Assembly: GCF_007993065.1 (NCBI RefSeq)
Contig: NZ_VOPL01000002.1
Location: 310,001 to 374,000, forward strand
DNA from: Paracoccus aurantiacus
GTDB lineage: Bacteria; Pseudomonadota; Alphaproteobacteria; Rhodobacterales; Rhodobacteraceae
DNA length: 64,000 bases
Direction: 5' to 3'
Shown here: one piece after another, positions 9,973-18,487 of the stretch
Numbering within the stretch: position 1 is the stretch's first letter
Layout: the number at the start of each line of letters is the position of its first letter
Made by a program: the position numbers and the translations under genes
Notes under the pieces: generated by a model
Seen by the model: only the letters and a program-made list of their open reading frames with translations
Database searches by the model: none
What the model was told of the DNA's origin: nothing

Positions 9973-11583
9973 ATGCGTCGCTATCTGTTTCCTGCCTTCG
10001 TTTTGCTGCTTGTCGCAGCGCTTGCTTTCAGCGTCGGATTTTACTCCGGCTTCCGAAAGAATGTCGTATTCGAGATGATCGTGCGCGGCGCGCGCGCGAT
10101 GAACCCCGCCCCTCTCGTAACTGCCGCCCCGGAGATGCGGCTGGATATGACCGACCGCGCCTTCCTCGATTCCACGCTTTTGCCGTTGCATCAGGACGAA
10201 ATCCTTGTGACCTCCTCCGAAGGCACGCCGCTGCCACTTCTGGCGCTGGAAGCTGCTGGTGGCGAGGATGCCATCGCGCTTGGTGCCGAAGGCACGCTGT
10301 TTCGCATGACGGGCGCGGCCTGCCCCGGTGACGGATGCCTGCGTCAGATCGGGCGACTTGTGCGGCCCGACGGCACCGCGCTTGACGATATTTACGATCT
10401 TCTGTCGCTTGAGAGGGAAGGCGGGCGCGATTGGTATGTGTCCTATGGTCAGCCGGATGCCGCAGGCTTCAACAAGTCATTCGCAATCAGCCGCTTTGTC
10501 TTGCCAGAGGACGAGGGCGGCAAATCGCTGCAACCCGTCGAAAAGCCCGTATTTCTGTCGCGCTCGTTTTCGCTGCGCAATGGGCATGCGCCCCGCTCTG
10601 CCGGTGGGGCGATGGCATATGACCCGAAGACCGACGAAATCATCGTCGCTGTCGGCGATTACAGCCTGAACGGCATCGCGAATGTGTATTCCGGCGCAGT
10701 GCCGCCGTCGCAATCGCCGGACAGCGATATCGGAAAAATCCTGCGTATCGACCGCGAAACCGGACAGAGCCATATCGTGTCGATGGGGCATCGCAACCCG
10801 CAGGGGCTTTCGATATCTTCGGATGGCGAACTGATTTCGACCGAACATGCGCCGAAAGGTGGCGACGAGATCAATCTTATCGCCGAAGGCCGCAATTACG
10901 GGTGGCCCTACGCCTCGATGGGCACGGTTTACGGCACTTATTCGTTCCCCGAGAAGCCGCTGCGCGCGGGAGAGGTTCATGGCGGCTATACCCCGCCGAT
11001 CGCGGCCTACCTGCCAAGTCCGGGGATCAGCGCGGTCACCCATATCGAAGGGTTTCATCCGGCCTGGGACGGGGATCTGATGGTTGCCACGCTGAAGGCG
11101 CGTTCGCTGATGCGGGTGCGGCGCTGGGTTGGGGGCAGCTATACAGAGCAGATCTATATCGGTGACCGCATTCGCGATGTCGATATCGTCGGCAAGGCGA
11201 TGCTTCTGGCGACGGACAGCGGCAAGATCATACGATTGACCCCGGTCGAGAATGTGCAGCTTGCGCGGACCGAAACCGGCTTGAACACGAACCTCAATGC
11301 GCTGTCGAATTGCGGAGGGTGTCACAACCTGAACTATCCGGTCTCAACCCGCGATGCGCCGCATCTGCGCAACCTCATGGGCAGGCCCATTGCCTCGGCC
11401 AGTGACTATTCGACCTACAGCCCGGCCCTGCTCGCGAAGTCGACAGGAACATGGGATATCGAGTCGCTCGAAAAATTCCTGCGCGCGCCGCAGGAGTTCG
11501 CGCCCGGAACCGCGATGCCTGACCTGGGACTGAGCGATGGCGAGATTGCAGAGTTGATGACCGAGCTGCCATTGCTGCGCTGA
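9973..11583 (+). CDS. PQQ-type sugar dehydrogenase domain fused to cytochrome c
   Basis: A 536-residue exported or membrane-tethered protein. The N-terminus (MRRYLFPAFVLLLVAALAFSVGF) is a signal anchor. Residues about 150-430 resemble the soluble glucose/sorbosone dehydrogenase beta-propeller, with GHRNPQGLSISSDGELI, EHAPKGGDEIN and EGRNYGWPYASMG. The last about 100 residues carry a CGGCH haem motif and a later Met in PGTAMPDLG, typical of class I cytochrome c. I chose ATG 9973 over the upstream TTG frame because the signal sequence begins there. Likely a periplasmic aldose or alcohol oxidase feeding the respiratory chain. Its stop is 31 bases from the island's left repeat. Confidence 0.82.
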   Translation: MRRYLFPAFVLLLVAALAFSVGFYSGFRKNVVFEMIVRGARAMNPAPLVTAAPEMRLDMTDRAFLDSTLLPLHQDEILVTSSEGTPLPLLALEAAGGEDAIALGAEGTLFRMTGAACPGDGCLRQIGRLVRPDGTALDDIYDLLSLEREGGRDWYVSYGQPDAAGFNKSFAISRFVLPEDEGGKSLQPVEKPVFLSRSFSLRNGHAPRSAGGAMAYDPKTDEIIVAVGDYSLNGIANVYSGAVPPSQSPDSDIGKILRIDRETGQSHIVSMGHRNPQGLSISSDGELISTEHAPKGGDEINLIAEGRNYGWPYASMGTVYGTYSFPEKPLRAGEVHGGYTPPIAAYLPSPGISAVTHIEGFHPAWDGDLMVATLKARSLMRVRRWVGGSYTEQIYIGDRIRDVDIVGKAMLLATDSGKIIRLTPVENVQLARTETGLNTNLNALSNCGGCHNLNYPVSTRDAPHLRNLMGRPIASASDYSTYSPALLAKSTGTWDIESLEKFLRAPQEFAPGTAMPDLGLSDGEIAELMTELPLLR

Positions 11584-11614
11584 AAACCGGCGACCCAAGA
11601 AACGCTGGGGGAGA

Positions 11615-11630
11615 TGGAGCGGGTGATGGG
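11615..11630 (+). repeat. Left attachment-site repeat of the genomic island (attL)
   Basis: TGGAGCGGGTGATGGG is identical over 16 bases to 26621-26636, the 3' end of tRNA-Gly(TCC) read on the plus strand. The bases on both sides differ between the copies. A copy of a tRNA 3' end far from the tRNA, with an integrase in between, is the classical mark of tyrosine-integrase insertion. Confidence 0.93.
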
Positions 11631-12160
11631 CACCAACTGAGTTTCTGACGATGTACTTATTGCATAATTTATCACTTAAAAACAAATAGATAAATAGAAT
11701 TCATCGGCATTCCCTGTGTCGCAATGTTGATGCGAATGTTATGCATTGAACAGCTAAATCAGGGGCGCTCCTCTCCCTGTGGAACTCGGGCCAACCGCCC
11801 GCTGGTTGGATGCACGAGCGGTTGTGCAGCGCTTGAGGTGCCATTTGATTGACCTTTTTTTTGGGGAGTGATGTGTACGATGAAGGCGGTTCTTTGCTAG
11901 CGCTGCCAACGGCGTTCCGCATCGCCATGGCTCAGCGCCTGGGCGCGAAAAGCCATAGTCGATCCCTTGCACTACATCCCCGTTGTAGCCCGCAAGCCCA
12001 GCGCCCTTCGCAACGGGCGCCCCTCAAGGAATGGGGGCATGAACTGATATGCCGGAGGTCCAAGCACGTGACTCGTCTCGTGAAAATCAGCACTACATCC
12101 AGTCGGACGGTAACTTCGGAACGGATCGGGCTCTTATTATCTCATCAACGAGGCCGCTTC
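11631..12160. other. Left end of island, no gene recognised
   Basis: About 530 bases without a convincing gene. The first 120 bases are AT-rich (for example around 11650-11700), unlike the chromosome to the left. Short frames on both strands show no recognisable domain and have no clear ribosome binding site. The stretch contains a copy of the putative integrase arm repeat. Confidence 0.6.
11723..11745. promoter_or_regulatory. Candidate integrase arm-type sites, left end
   Basis: AATGTTGATGC (11723-11733) is identical over 11 bases to 26507-26517 at the other end of the island, and is followed by a degenerate copy AATGTTATGCA (11735-11745). Paired short repeats just inside both att sites are what tyrosine integrases bind with their arm domain. 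The role is inferred. Confidence 0.5.
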
Positions 12161-12670
12161 CTAATCCCGCGGCCGTCGTATGATCCGAACTTTCCCCGTG
12201 TTTCCTCCGCCGCAAAAGAACTGGTCGCCGCCATCGGAATCCAGCGCTGACATTCCCCTCTCTGATGGCATGTCGAGCTTTTCGAGTACCTCTCCGGTAT
12301 CACGGTCGATGTGTCGCAAGTTGCTTCCGTCATCATCCCATGTCGCGTGCCACAGTTCGGCGTCCACCCAGGCCACCCCGGTAAAGAAACGATTGGATTC
12401 AAGGGTTTTGAGAACAGCGCCTGTGTCCGGATCAACTTGGTGGATCCGTCGGCCGCGATGTTGCCCGACCCAAAGCGTTCCTTCCGCTCATGCAAGACCC
12501 GAACCGGCTCCACCTCCAGGCGCGGGAACGCTAGAAAGCACATCGCCGGATTGCGGATCGATCTTCTGAATTCGATCCTCCGCGATCTGAAACAGGTACT
12601 CTCCGTCGAACGCTGTTCCCGCATGATGGCGCGGCCGACGTAAGTTTGGTTGGAAAAGCACCTTTTGCAA
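12161..12670 (-). pseudogene. Broken beta-propeller protein (SMP-30/Vgb-like) with in-frame TGA
   Basis: Reading the minus strand in one frame gives a continuous propeller-like protein: HHAGTAFDGEYLFQIAEDRI, KIDPQSGDVL, then a TGA at 12487-12485, then EGTLWVGQHRGRRIHQVDPD and repeats with DRDTGEVL, ending FFCGGGNTGKVR. The repeating D-P/R-x-T/S-G-x-V-L units are propeller blades. The stop falls in SGLA-stop-AEGTLW, where relatives as I recall them have Trp, so one TGG to TGA change explains it. The frame is otherwise intact, suggesting recent loss. Function of the ancestor is unknown. Confidence 0.7.
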
Positions 12671-13084
12671 TCAGCCGCGATCGGTCCAACGGCGCTTCAA
12701 GTCCGCAGGCGGCCCGGATCAGGCCAGATCGTCCGGTTCGAGATCACCGAAGGCACGAGAGCATTGGTCAAGCGCTGGATGGAGCATCCGCTGATGGTTG
12801 GCTCGGAGTATCTCTGGCCTGGGCGGTTCCACGAACGGTTGCATATCTCGACCAGGCAATATGCGCGGATTGTCCGCGACTGAGTCACATCGGTCGGACT
12901 CAGGGCGACGGCCTATGGAACGCATTCGTTGCAGCGGAGCAAGGTCACGGAGATCCACAAGAAGACCGGCAACCTGCGTGCGGATCAGCTTTTGCTTGGT
13001 CACACCAAGATTGACAGCACATTGCGGTATCTGGGCGTTGAGCTCGAGGACGCATTCGCGATCGCCGAGGCTATCGAGATCTGA
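12650..13084 (+). pseudogene. Tyrosine integrase remnant, N-terminus lost and in-frame TGA
   Basis: One plus-strand frame encodes the catalytic half of a tyrosine recombinase: VRFEITEGTRALVKRWM, LHISTRQYARIVRD, a TGA at 12881-12883, then ATAYGTHSLQRSKVTEIHKK, LLLGHTKIDSTLRYLGV with the catalytic Tyr, stop at 13084. The stop replaces the Trp usual after RIV in this family. In addition, the HxxR box reads HSLQ, so the catalytic Arg is lost. The N-terminal core-binding part is missing. It differs in family from the intact integrase at 25197, so it is probably a relic of an earlier element. Confidence 0.8.
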
Positions 13085-13286
13085 CGGGAACTGGGTCGCC
13101 TTGTTGAGGGGCGGCCCTGACCAGACTTGCGCAGGTGGCGCGATGCCGCGGTGCTTCTTCCCAGAAGCAGCCATTCGCGTGAACTTGCCACGAAAGCGGA
13201 GCAGTCGGCTCTCTCGCCGTAAACTAATCTAGGTCGTCTCTCTGCTGACGCTTGTATACCATTGAGCGCGCGATAAGATTTACGCC

Positions 13287-14795
13287 ATGAGAGATGCTAC
13301 GAATCCGATACCCAATTCAAGAGAGGTCGATGCGACCCCTTACGCTGCTTCGCTGATCGAAGGGCATCGAGACTTCGGGTACAGTCTTGAGACCGCACTT
13401 GCCGACGTCATCGACAACGCGATCACCGCAGGAGCTCGCCAAATAGAACTTGTCGCCGACACCGTCGCCGATGAACCGTGGATAGCGTTAGCGGATGACG
13501 GCTCGGGCATGACGGAGGCCGTGCTCGTCGAAGCTATGCGCCTCGGCTCCAAGAATCCGACGGACGAACGCGCAGCCGAAGACCTTGGGCGTTTCGGTCT
13601 CGGTTTGAAGAGTGCAAGTTTCTCGCAGTGCCGAAGTCTGACGGTTCTGACGCGGAAAGACGGTCGAACTTCCTGTGCGCGATGGGACTTGGATCGCGTC
13701 GCGAAACGGAACGACTGGCGCCTGGAACTCATCGACAACCCCGAATTAGTGACCGGGCACGATCTCCTTGCGGAGAACGGAACGGTTGTCATCTGGGAGA
13801 AACTTGATCGCTTGAGTGGCGGCTACACCTATGACCGCGTTAAGCGGGCCGAGCACATGAACTCTGAGTTGTCCCGTGCAGAGCATCATCTGCGCTTGGT
13901 GTTTCATCGCTTTATGGAGGGTGCCAAGCCACGGCTGAAACTTTCACTCAACGGTCGTCTGCTGAAACCCAACGACCCTATGGCAACGTCTCATGCGGCC
14001 ACACAGAAGGACCCGGAGGAGGTGCTTCGCCTGCGTCAGGGTGACGTCCTGATCAGATGCCACACGCTTCCCCATCACAAACGGATGAGCCGGGAAGAGT
14101 GGGAAGAAATTAGCGGTCCTGAGGGGCATCTGAAGTCTCAGGGTCTGTATGTCTACCGCGAGAAACGTCTAATCATCGCGGGCGGATGGCTGGGCCTCGC
14201 GCGCCAGACCGAACTCACAAAGCTCTGCCGGATCGCCGTCGATATCCCGAATACGATGGACGCCGAGTGGAAGATCGACGTCAAGAAGGCGTCAGCCCAA
14301 CTTCCGCCGGTGGTGCGTGAGCGACTGAAGAAGGTGGTGGAAAGGTTCGTCGGTACATCCAAGCGCACCTATCGCAGCCGAGGCCAAAAGCTCGTCGATG
14401 AGACTCGTTTTCCGATCTGGAATCGGGTGCAAAAGGATGGGCAGATCATCTTCCGCCCCAACTTGGAGCACCCAGTCTTTCGAACATATTCCCGTCAGTT
14501 GCCAGAAGAGCTGCGAGATGGTTTCGAACGTTGCCTGCGCATCGTCGGGTCTGGTCTACCGATCGAGGCGCTGCATGCTGAACTCGTCGGGAACGCGGAA
14601 GCGGTCACGGCTGACGAAACTTTAGCAACTGACCTCGAAGAGTTGGTCTATTCCCTTGCAGTGACACTGATGGAAAACGGTGTGTCCTCCGAGGCTCTGT
14701 CGGTCACGATGCAGAGCAACCCGTTCTTGCGAGTGCGGTGGGAAGCCGCGGCACCGATGCTGGGGGATTTCTTAAGGGCGCGAATTGATGAATGA
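13287..14795 (+). CDS. GHKL (MutL/MORC-like) ATPase of a defence operon
   Basis: This 502-residue protein has an N-terminal GHKL ATPase fold: N-box DVIDNA (residues 40-45), G1 box DDGSGM (70-75) and G2 box GRFGLGLKSA (101-110). The remainder includes a transducer-like region ending in the conserved Lys-containing DVKKASAQLPPVV. Such MutL/MORC homologues occur in restriction-like operons (Iyer, Abhiman and Aravind 2008) and in the Mza antiphage system (Gao et al. 2020). ATP-driven dimer clamping on DNA is the expected role. It is first in the operon and overlaps the Z1 gene by eight bases (ATGAATGA). Confidence 0.88.
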   Translation: MRDATNPIPNSREVDATPYAASLIEGHRDFGYSLETALADVIDNAITAGARQIELVADTVADEPWIALADDGSGMTEAVLVEAMRLGSKNPTDERAAEDLGRFGLGLKSASFSQCRSLTVLTRKDGRTSCARWDLDRVAKRNDWRLELIDNPELVTGHDLLAENGTVVIWEKLDRLSGGYTYDRVKRAEHMNSELSRAEHHLRLVFHRFMEGAKPRLKLSLNGRLLKPNDPMATSHAATQKDPEEVLRLRQGDVLIRCHTLPHHKRMSREEWEEISGPEGHLKSQGLYVYREKRLIIAGGWLGLARQTELTKLCRIAVDIPNTMDAEWKIDVKKASAQLPPVVRERLKKVVERFVGTSKRTYRSRGQKLVDETRFPIWNRVQKDGQIIFRPNLEHPVFRTYSRQLPEELRDGFERCLRIVGSGLPIEALHAELVGNAEAVTADETLATDLEELVYSLAVTLMENGVSSEALSVTMQSNPFLRVRWEAAAPMLGDFLRARIDE

Positions 14796-17538
14796 AGCAA
14801 TCGAGACGGTGAAGAACATGGTCGAAAGCGGCCTGTTCAATCAGGCTCGGAAGTCTGAAGATGAGCTTCGCAAGATGATCCGGGGAGTTGCTGCGTTAGT
14901 CCCGCCGGGGCTCAATGATGAAGATCTCGAACAGATTGCGCGAGAGATCGAGCACAAGCAGGGGATCAAGGCAGGCCTTGGCGCGGTGGTCGACAGCGAG
15001 GATTTCGAACCTTGGCTGGATGACGCCAAGCCGTCGATCGAGCCGTTCTACTGGAACCGCTACCAGAAACTACTGTTGCAAAACGGCCTGCCGAAAGACG
15101 TTGTGATTTCCACGGACACGGTTACGGATAAAATCCTCAGCCGTCTTGGCAACCCCGAGAAGCATGTGCCGTGGGATCGGCGCGGCATGGTGGTTGGCCA
15201 CGTCCAAAGCGGCAAGACCGCCAATTATACGGGCTTGATCTGCAAGGCGGCTGATGCAGGGTACAGGCTGATCATCGTTATTGCGGGTATTCACAACAAC
15301 CTTCGAAACCAGACACAGGCCCGGATCGACGAGGGCTTCATTGGTCGTGATACCGGAAAGTCCCACGAAACCAAGAAGGGGGGTGCAAAACACATTATCG
15401 GCGTCGGCCATTTCGACCCTAACAACACACCGGTCAGCCTTACCAACACTCTACGGGATTTCAACAAGGCCACGGCCTCAACTAACACGAGCGAGATTGA
15501 CTCCTACAAGGTTCCTGTCGTCCTCGTGATCAAGAAGCAGTCGAATACACTCCGCAACCTGCTGCAATGGCTCAAGGACAATAGTGCTCGCGGCGACCGT
15601 GAGATGATTGATCAGCCTATGCTGCTCATTGATGACGAGGCTGACAACGCTTCGATCAATACCATGTACAATAAGGAGGAAGTCACAACCACAAATAGGT
15701 TGATCCGCGAGCTTCTGAACACTTTCCACCGGAGTTGCTATGTCGGCTATACCGCAACTCCTTTCGCGAATATCTTCATCGACCCTGACCAAGACGATGA
15801 AATGCTGGCGGAAGACCTGTTTCCGAAGGACTTTATCATCGGCCTCGATGCGCCATCCAATTATTTTGGCGGCAAAAAAGTCTTTGTCGAAGGCTTGCCC
15901 GATGATGAGGAGCCAACTTGGTTGAGGTATGTCGACGACAATGAAGATGTGCTTCCCGTCAAACATCCACAGGATTTTTTCGTGGAAGCACTGCCGGCCT
16001 CGTTGGTGAGAGCTGTTCGCGCCTTCGTGCTGGCTGCTGCTATTCGTAAGCTAAGAAACCAAGAGCACAAACACTGCTCGATGTTGGTGAACGCAAGCTT
16101 TCGGAACCCTATTCAATCACAGCTGCGGAATCGGTTGCATGAAGTACTTCAAAGGATTCAGAATGCTGTCAGAGTGAACGGCTCAACTGGTAGCAAGGGA
16201 ATTGCAGACCCTGAGATTGCAGCTTTGAAAGAGGTGTGGGAAAGCGAATTCAAAGAGACCTATTCCTCATGGGATGAGATTCAGGTTGCGCTGCATGAGG
16301 CAATAGCCGCAGCACAGGTCGTGTTGGTGAACTACAAGTCGAAAGATGTCTTGGAGTATCCCGATGAAATTCGTGGCAAAGCGGGTAGAAAATACATTGC
16401 AGTCGGCGGTTTTTCTCTATCGCGCGGACTAACGCTCGAGGGGCTGACGGTAACCTGGTTTTTACGTAACACGAAGATGTACGATACCCTCATGCAGATG
16501 GGGCGTTGGTTCGGGTATCGGACCGGATACGAAGATCTTTGCCGTATATGGATGCCAGCCGAAGCTATTGGATGGTACGCATACATTGCGAACGCGACAG
16601 AGGAATTGCACTCAGAAATTCACGATATGGCGGCTGTTCCGACAGCCACTCCCAGGGATTTCGGTCTGGCGGTGCGAAGTCATCCAGCTTCGTTGCTCGT
16701 CACAGCACGCAACAAGATGGGGTCGGGAACAAAGGTCACGACGCAGATCGGACTCTCTAACAAGTTTGTCGAGACATCGAGAGTAAGCATTAGATCGGCC
16801 GATCTTTCCGCGAATATTGATGCGGCCAAGTCTTTGTTTTTAAAGCTTAAGAGCGCGGGCTTAGAGGAGGAGCGATCGTCTTGGGGGGTGTTGTATCGCG
16901 GCGTACCGGTCCAGTTCATAGACGAATTTCTTGCCGCGTGGCGAAACGCCGAGCAGAGCGTAACGACTGACCCGGACCCGGTCAGAAAATACATCGATGC
17001 GCGAAGTTCGGACGAGTTGCAAACTTGGGATGTATTAGTGCCCAGCCTAACCAAAGGCGAGTCCGACAGAACGCTAGGCATGCCGATCGTGCCCGCGACG
17101 CGATATGTGGACCTGCACGATCTGCAACATGATTTCATGTCATTCAGCGGGAAGCGAATGCGCGTCGCGTCTCGGGGTATCGAGAAGGCTGGTGTAGACC
17201 CGGCAAGGGCTGAGGCAGCCGAGTCGCGGTATCGGGAAGAAAACGGGAAGACAGACGGTGAACGCGTGAACTATCCGGACTCGATCTACCGCCGCGAAAG
17301 AGATCGCGGCCTATTCATTCTCCATTTCGTCAAGGCGAAGGCGCCAGATGGAAAGGAAGATGCCAAGCAAGTCGACCTGATCCCTGCTGAGCCCGTTGTG
17401 GCGTGGGGCATAAGCCTTCCAGTTTCTTCTCGCCCGGCCGAACGCGTTGAATACGTGGTGAATACGGTACGCTATCGGGAACTCTTCGGTGAAGAAGACG
17501 AAGACGAAGATCAGGAGGCAGCTCTTGAAGCCTCGTGA
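14788..17538 (+). CDS. Z1-domain superfamily II helicase-like ATPase
   Basis: A 916-residue protein. Walker A is GHVQSGKT at about residues 136-143. Walker B is LLIDDEAD at about 280-287, and motif III is GYTATPFAN at about 320. The second RecA-like domain has SLSRGLTLEGLTVTWF and motif VI QMGRWFGYR at about 570-580. This is the Z1 domain of restriction-associated helicases. It should move on or remodel DNA for the neighbouring nuclease. I chose ATG 14788 over the TTG directly before it. Codon choice has many A/T third positions compared with chromosomal genes here, a sign of transfer. Confidence 0.9.
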   Translation: MNEAIETVKNMVESGLFNQARKSEDELRKMIRGVAALVPPGLNDEDLEQIAREIEHKQGIKAGLGAVVDSEDFEPWLDDAKPSIEPFYWNRYQKLLLQNGLPKDVVISTDTVTDKILSRLGNPEKHVPWDRRGMVVGHVQSGKTANYTGLICKAADAGYRLIIVIAGIHNNLRNQTQARIDEGFIGRDTGKSHETKKGGAKHIIGVGHFDPNNTPVSLTNTLRDFNKATASTNTSEIDSYKVPVVLVIKKQSNTLRNLLQWLKDNSARGDREMIDQPMLLIDDEADNASINTMYNKEEVTTTNRLIRELLNTFHRSCYVGYTATPFANIFIDPDQDDEMLAEDLFPKDFIIGLDAPSNYFGGKKVFVEGLPDDEEPTWLRYVDDNEDVLPVKHPQDFFVEALPASLVRAVRAFVLAAAIRKLRNQEHKHCSMLVNASFRNPIQSQLRNRLHEVLQRIQNAVRVNGSTGSKGIADPEIAALKEVWESEFKETYSSWDEIQVALHEAIAAAQVVLVNYKSKDVLEYPDEIRGKAGRKYIAVGGFSLSRGLTLEGLTVTWFLRNTKMYDTLMQMGRWFGYRTGYEDLCRIWMPAEAIGWYAYIANATEELHSEIHDMAAVPTATPRDFGLAVRSHPASLLVTARNKMGSGTKVTTQIGLSNKFVETSRVSIRSADLSANIDAAKSLFLKLKSAGLEEERSSWGVLYRGVPVQFIDEFLAAWRNAEQSVTTDPDPVRKYIDARSSDELQTWDVLVPSLTKGESDRTLGMPIVPATRYVDLHDLQHDFMSFSGKRMRVASRGIEKAGVDPARAEAAESRYREENGKTDGERVNYPDSIYRRERDRGLFILHFVKAKAPDGKEDAKQVDLIPAEPVVAWGISLPVSSRPAERVEYVVNTVRYRELFGEEDEDEDQEAALEAS
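17513..17518 (+). promoter_or_regulatory. Shine-Dalgarno that decides a TTG start
   Basis: A perfect AGGAGG six bases ahead of TTG 17525, inside the end of the Z1 gene. It supports TTG 17525 rather than ATG 17489 as the start of the PD-(D/E)XK gene. Confidence 0.75.
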
Positions 17539-18487
17539 TCCTTGGAAAGGTCTCGACCCAGACCAAGCAAAGAGGGTCGATGTAGCGGGCTGTTTCGATT
17601 TCTTCTGGGTTGTGCTGGACGCCGGCATGCCCGGCCTGATGTTGAAGCTGCCCGGCCTGCCGCAACCACTACCACGTCTGCCAAAGTTGAAGAACCTCGT
17701 CGCCTCCTTCCGACCGGTTTCGGGCGGAGCAGCATTCGTTCTCGGCCTGAAGGAAAGAAGTCAGGTCGAGATCTTCGAAACTCTTTGCCGGGATGTAGTC
17801 GAGGCCGGCGAAGCCGGCACGGATCGCGACGAAGCGCTCGCGAGAGCGCTTCAACGCACGCGGCGCTGGTATCACCTTCTGCGTGGCGGAAAGACAAACG
17901 GTTTATCCGTTGAAGAGCAGCGGGGGCTTGTCGGCGAGTTGGCCTTCCTTCGGGACCTTGTTTCGGCTTTCGGACCTGACACTGCAATCGAGGCGTGGAC
18001 CGGACCGACCGGTTCCGCCAAGGATTTCGAGCTAATCGGAAGCTGTGTCGAGGTGAAGGCAAGGCGAGTGGCGGCAAAGCCGTTCGTGACCATTTCGTCG
18101 GAAGACCAACTTGCTGATGTCGAAGGAAGCCGCCTTTGCCTGCGCGTGGTCAATGTGGCGTCGGCCGTCCTGCCGGAAGGTCAGAGCCTGCATGATCACG
18201 TGAGAATGACGGCCGAGATGATCGAAGAAGACGGCGCGGTGTTCGAAACGTGGGAAGAGACGCTCTATTCGACAGGATATGATCCCGAGAACAGTTACGA
18301 CGACAGGCGATGGCTTCTCGGCGCTGCGACCGATTATGAGGTTAAAGAGGGTTTCCCGCGGATTTCCGCGCCACTTGCGCCAGGCGTAGAGAACGTCAGG
18401 TATTCGATCGCTCTCGATGCCTGCGAGCCGTTCAAACTGGAAGGTGATCTGATCGACGTGATCCGGAAGGGGATTGAGAATGAGTGA
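17525..18487 (+). CDS. PD-(D/E)XK nuclease-like protein (DUF4420 type)
   Basis: A 320-residue protein with the nuclease core at residues about 135-180: LVGELAFLRDL, then D167 in KDFELIG and E176-x-K178 in CVEVKARR, the D...ExK active-site pattern. The rest matches the look of DUF4420 proteins found beside Z1 and AIPR genes. It is the best candidate for the DNA-cutting subunit of the operon. The start is inferred from AGGAGG at 17513-17518 and overlaps the Z1 gene by 14 bases; its end overlaps the AIPR start by eight bases (ATGAGTGA). Confidence 0.82.
   Translation: MKPRDPWKGLDPDQAKRVDVAGCFDFFWVVLDAGMPGLMLKLPGLPQPLPRLPKLKNLVASFRPVSGGAAFVLGLKERSQVEIFETLCRDVVEAGEAGTDRDEALARALQRTRRWYHLLRGGKTNGLSVEEQRGLVGELAFLRDLVSAFGPDTAIEAWTGPTGSAKDFELIGSCVEVKARRVAAKPFVTISSEDQLADVEGSRLCLRVVNVASAVLPEGQSLHDHVRMTAEMIEEDGAVFETWEETLYSTGYDPENSYDDRRWLLGAATDYEVKEGFPRISAPLAPGVENVRYSIALDACEPFKLEGDLIDVIRKGIENE

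Noticed and set aside
11701-11972. Small minus-strand frames at the left end of the island
   Set aside because: No ribosome binding site, no domain and composition not codon-biased.
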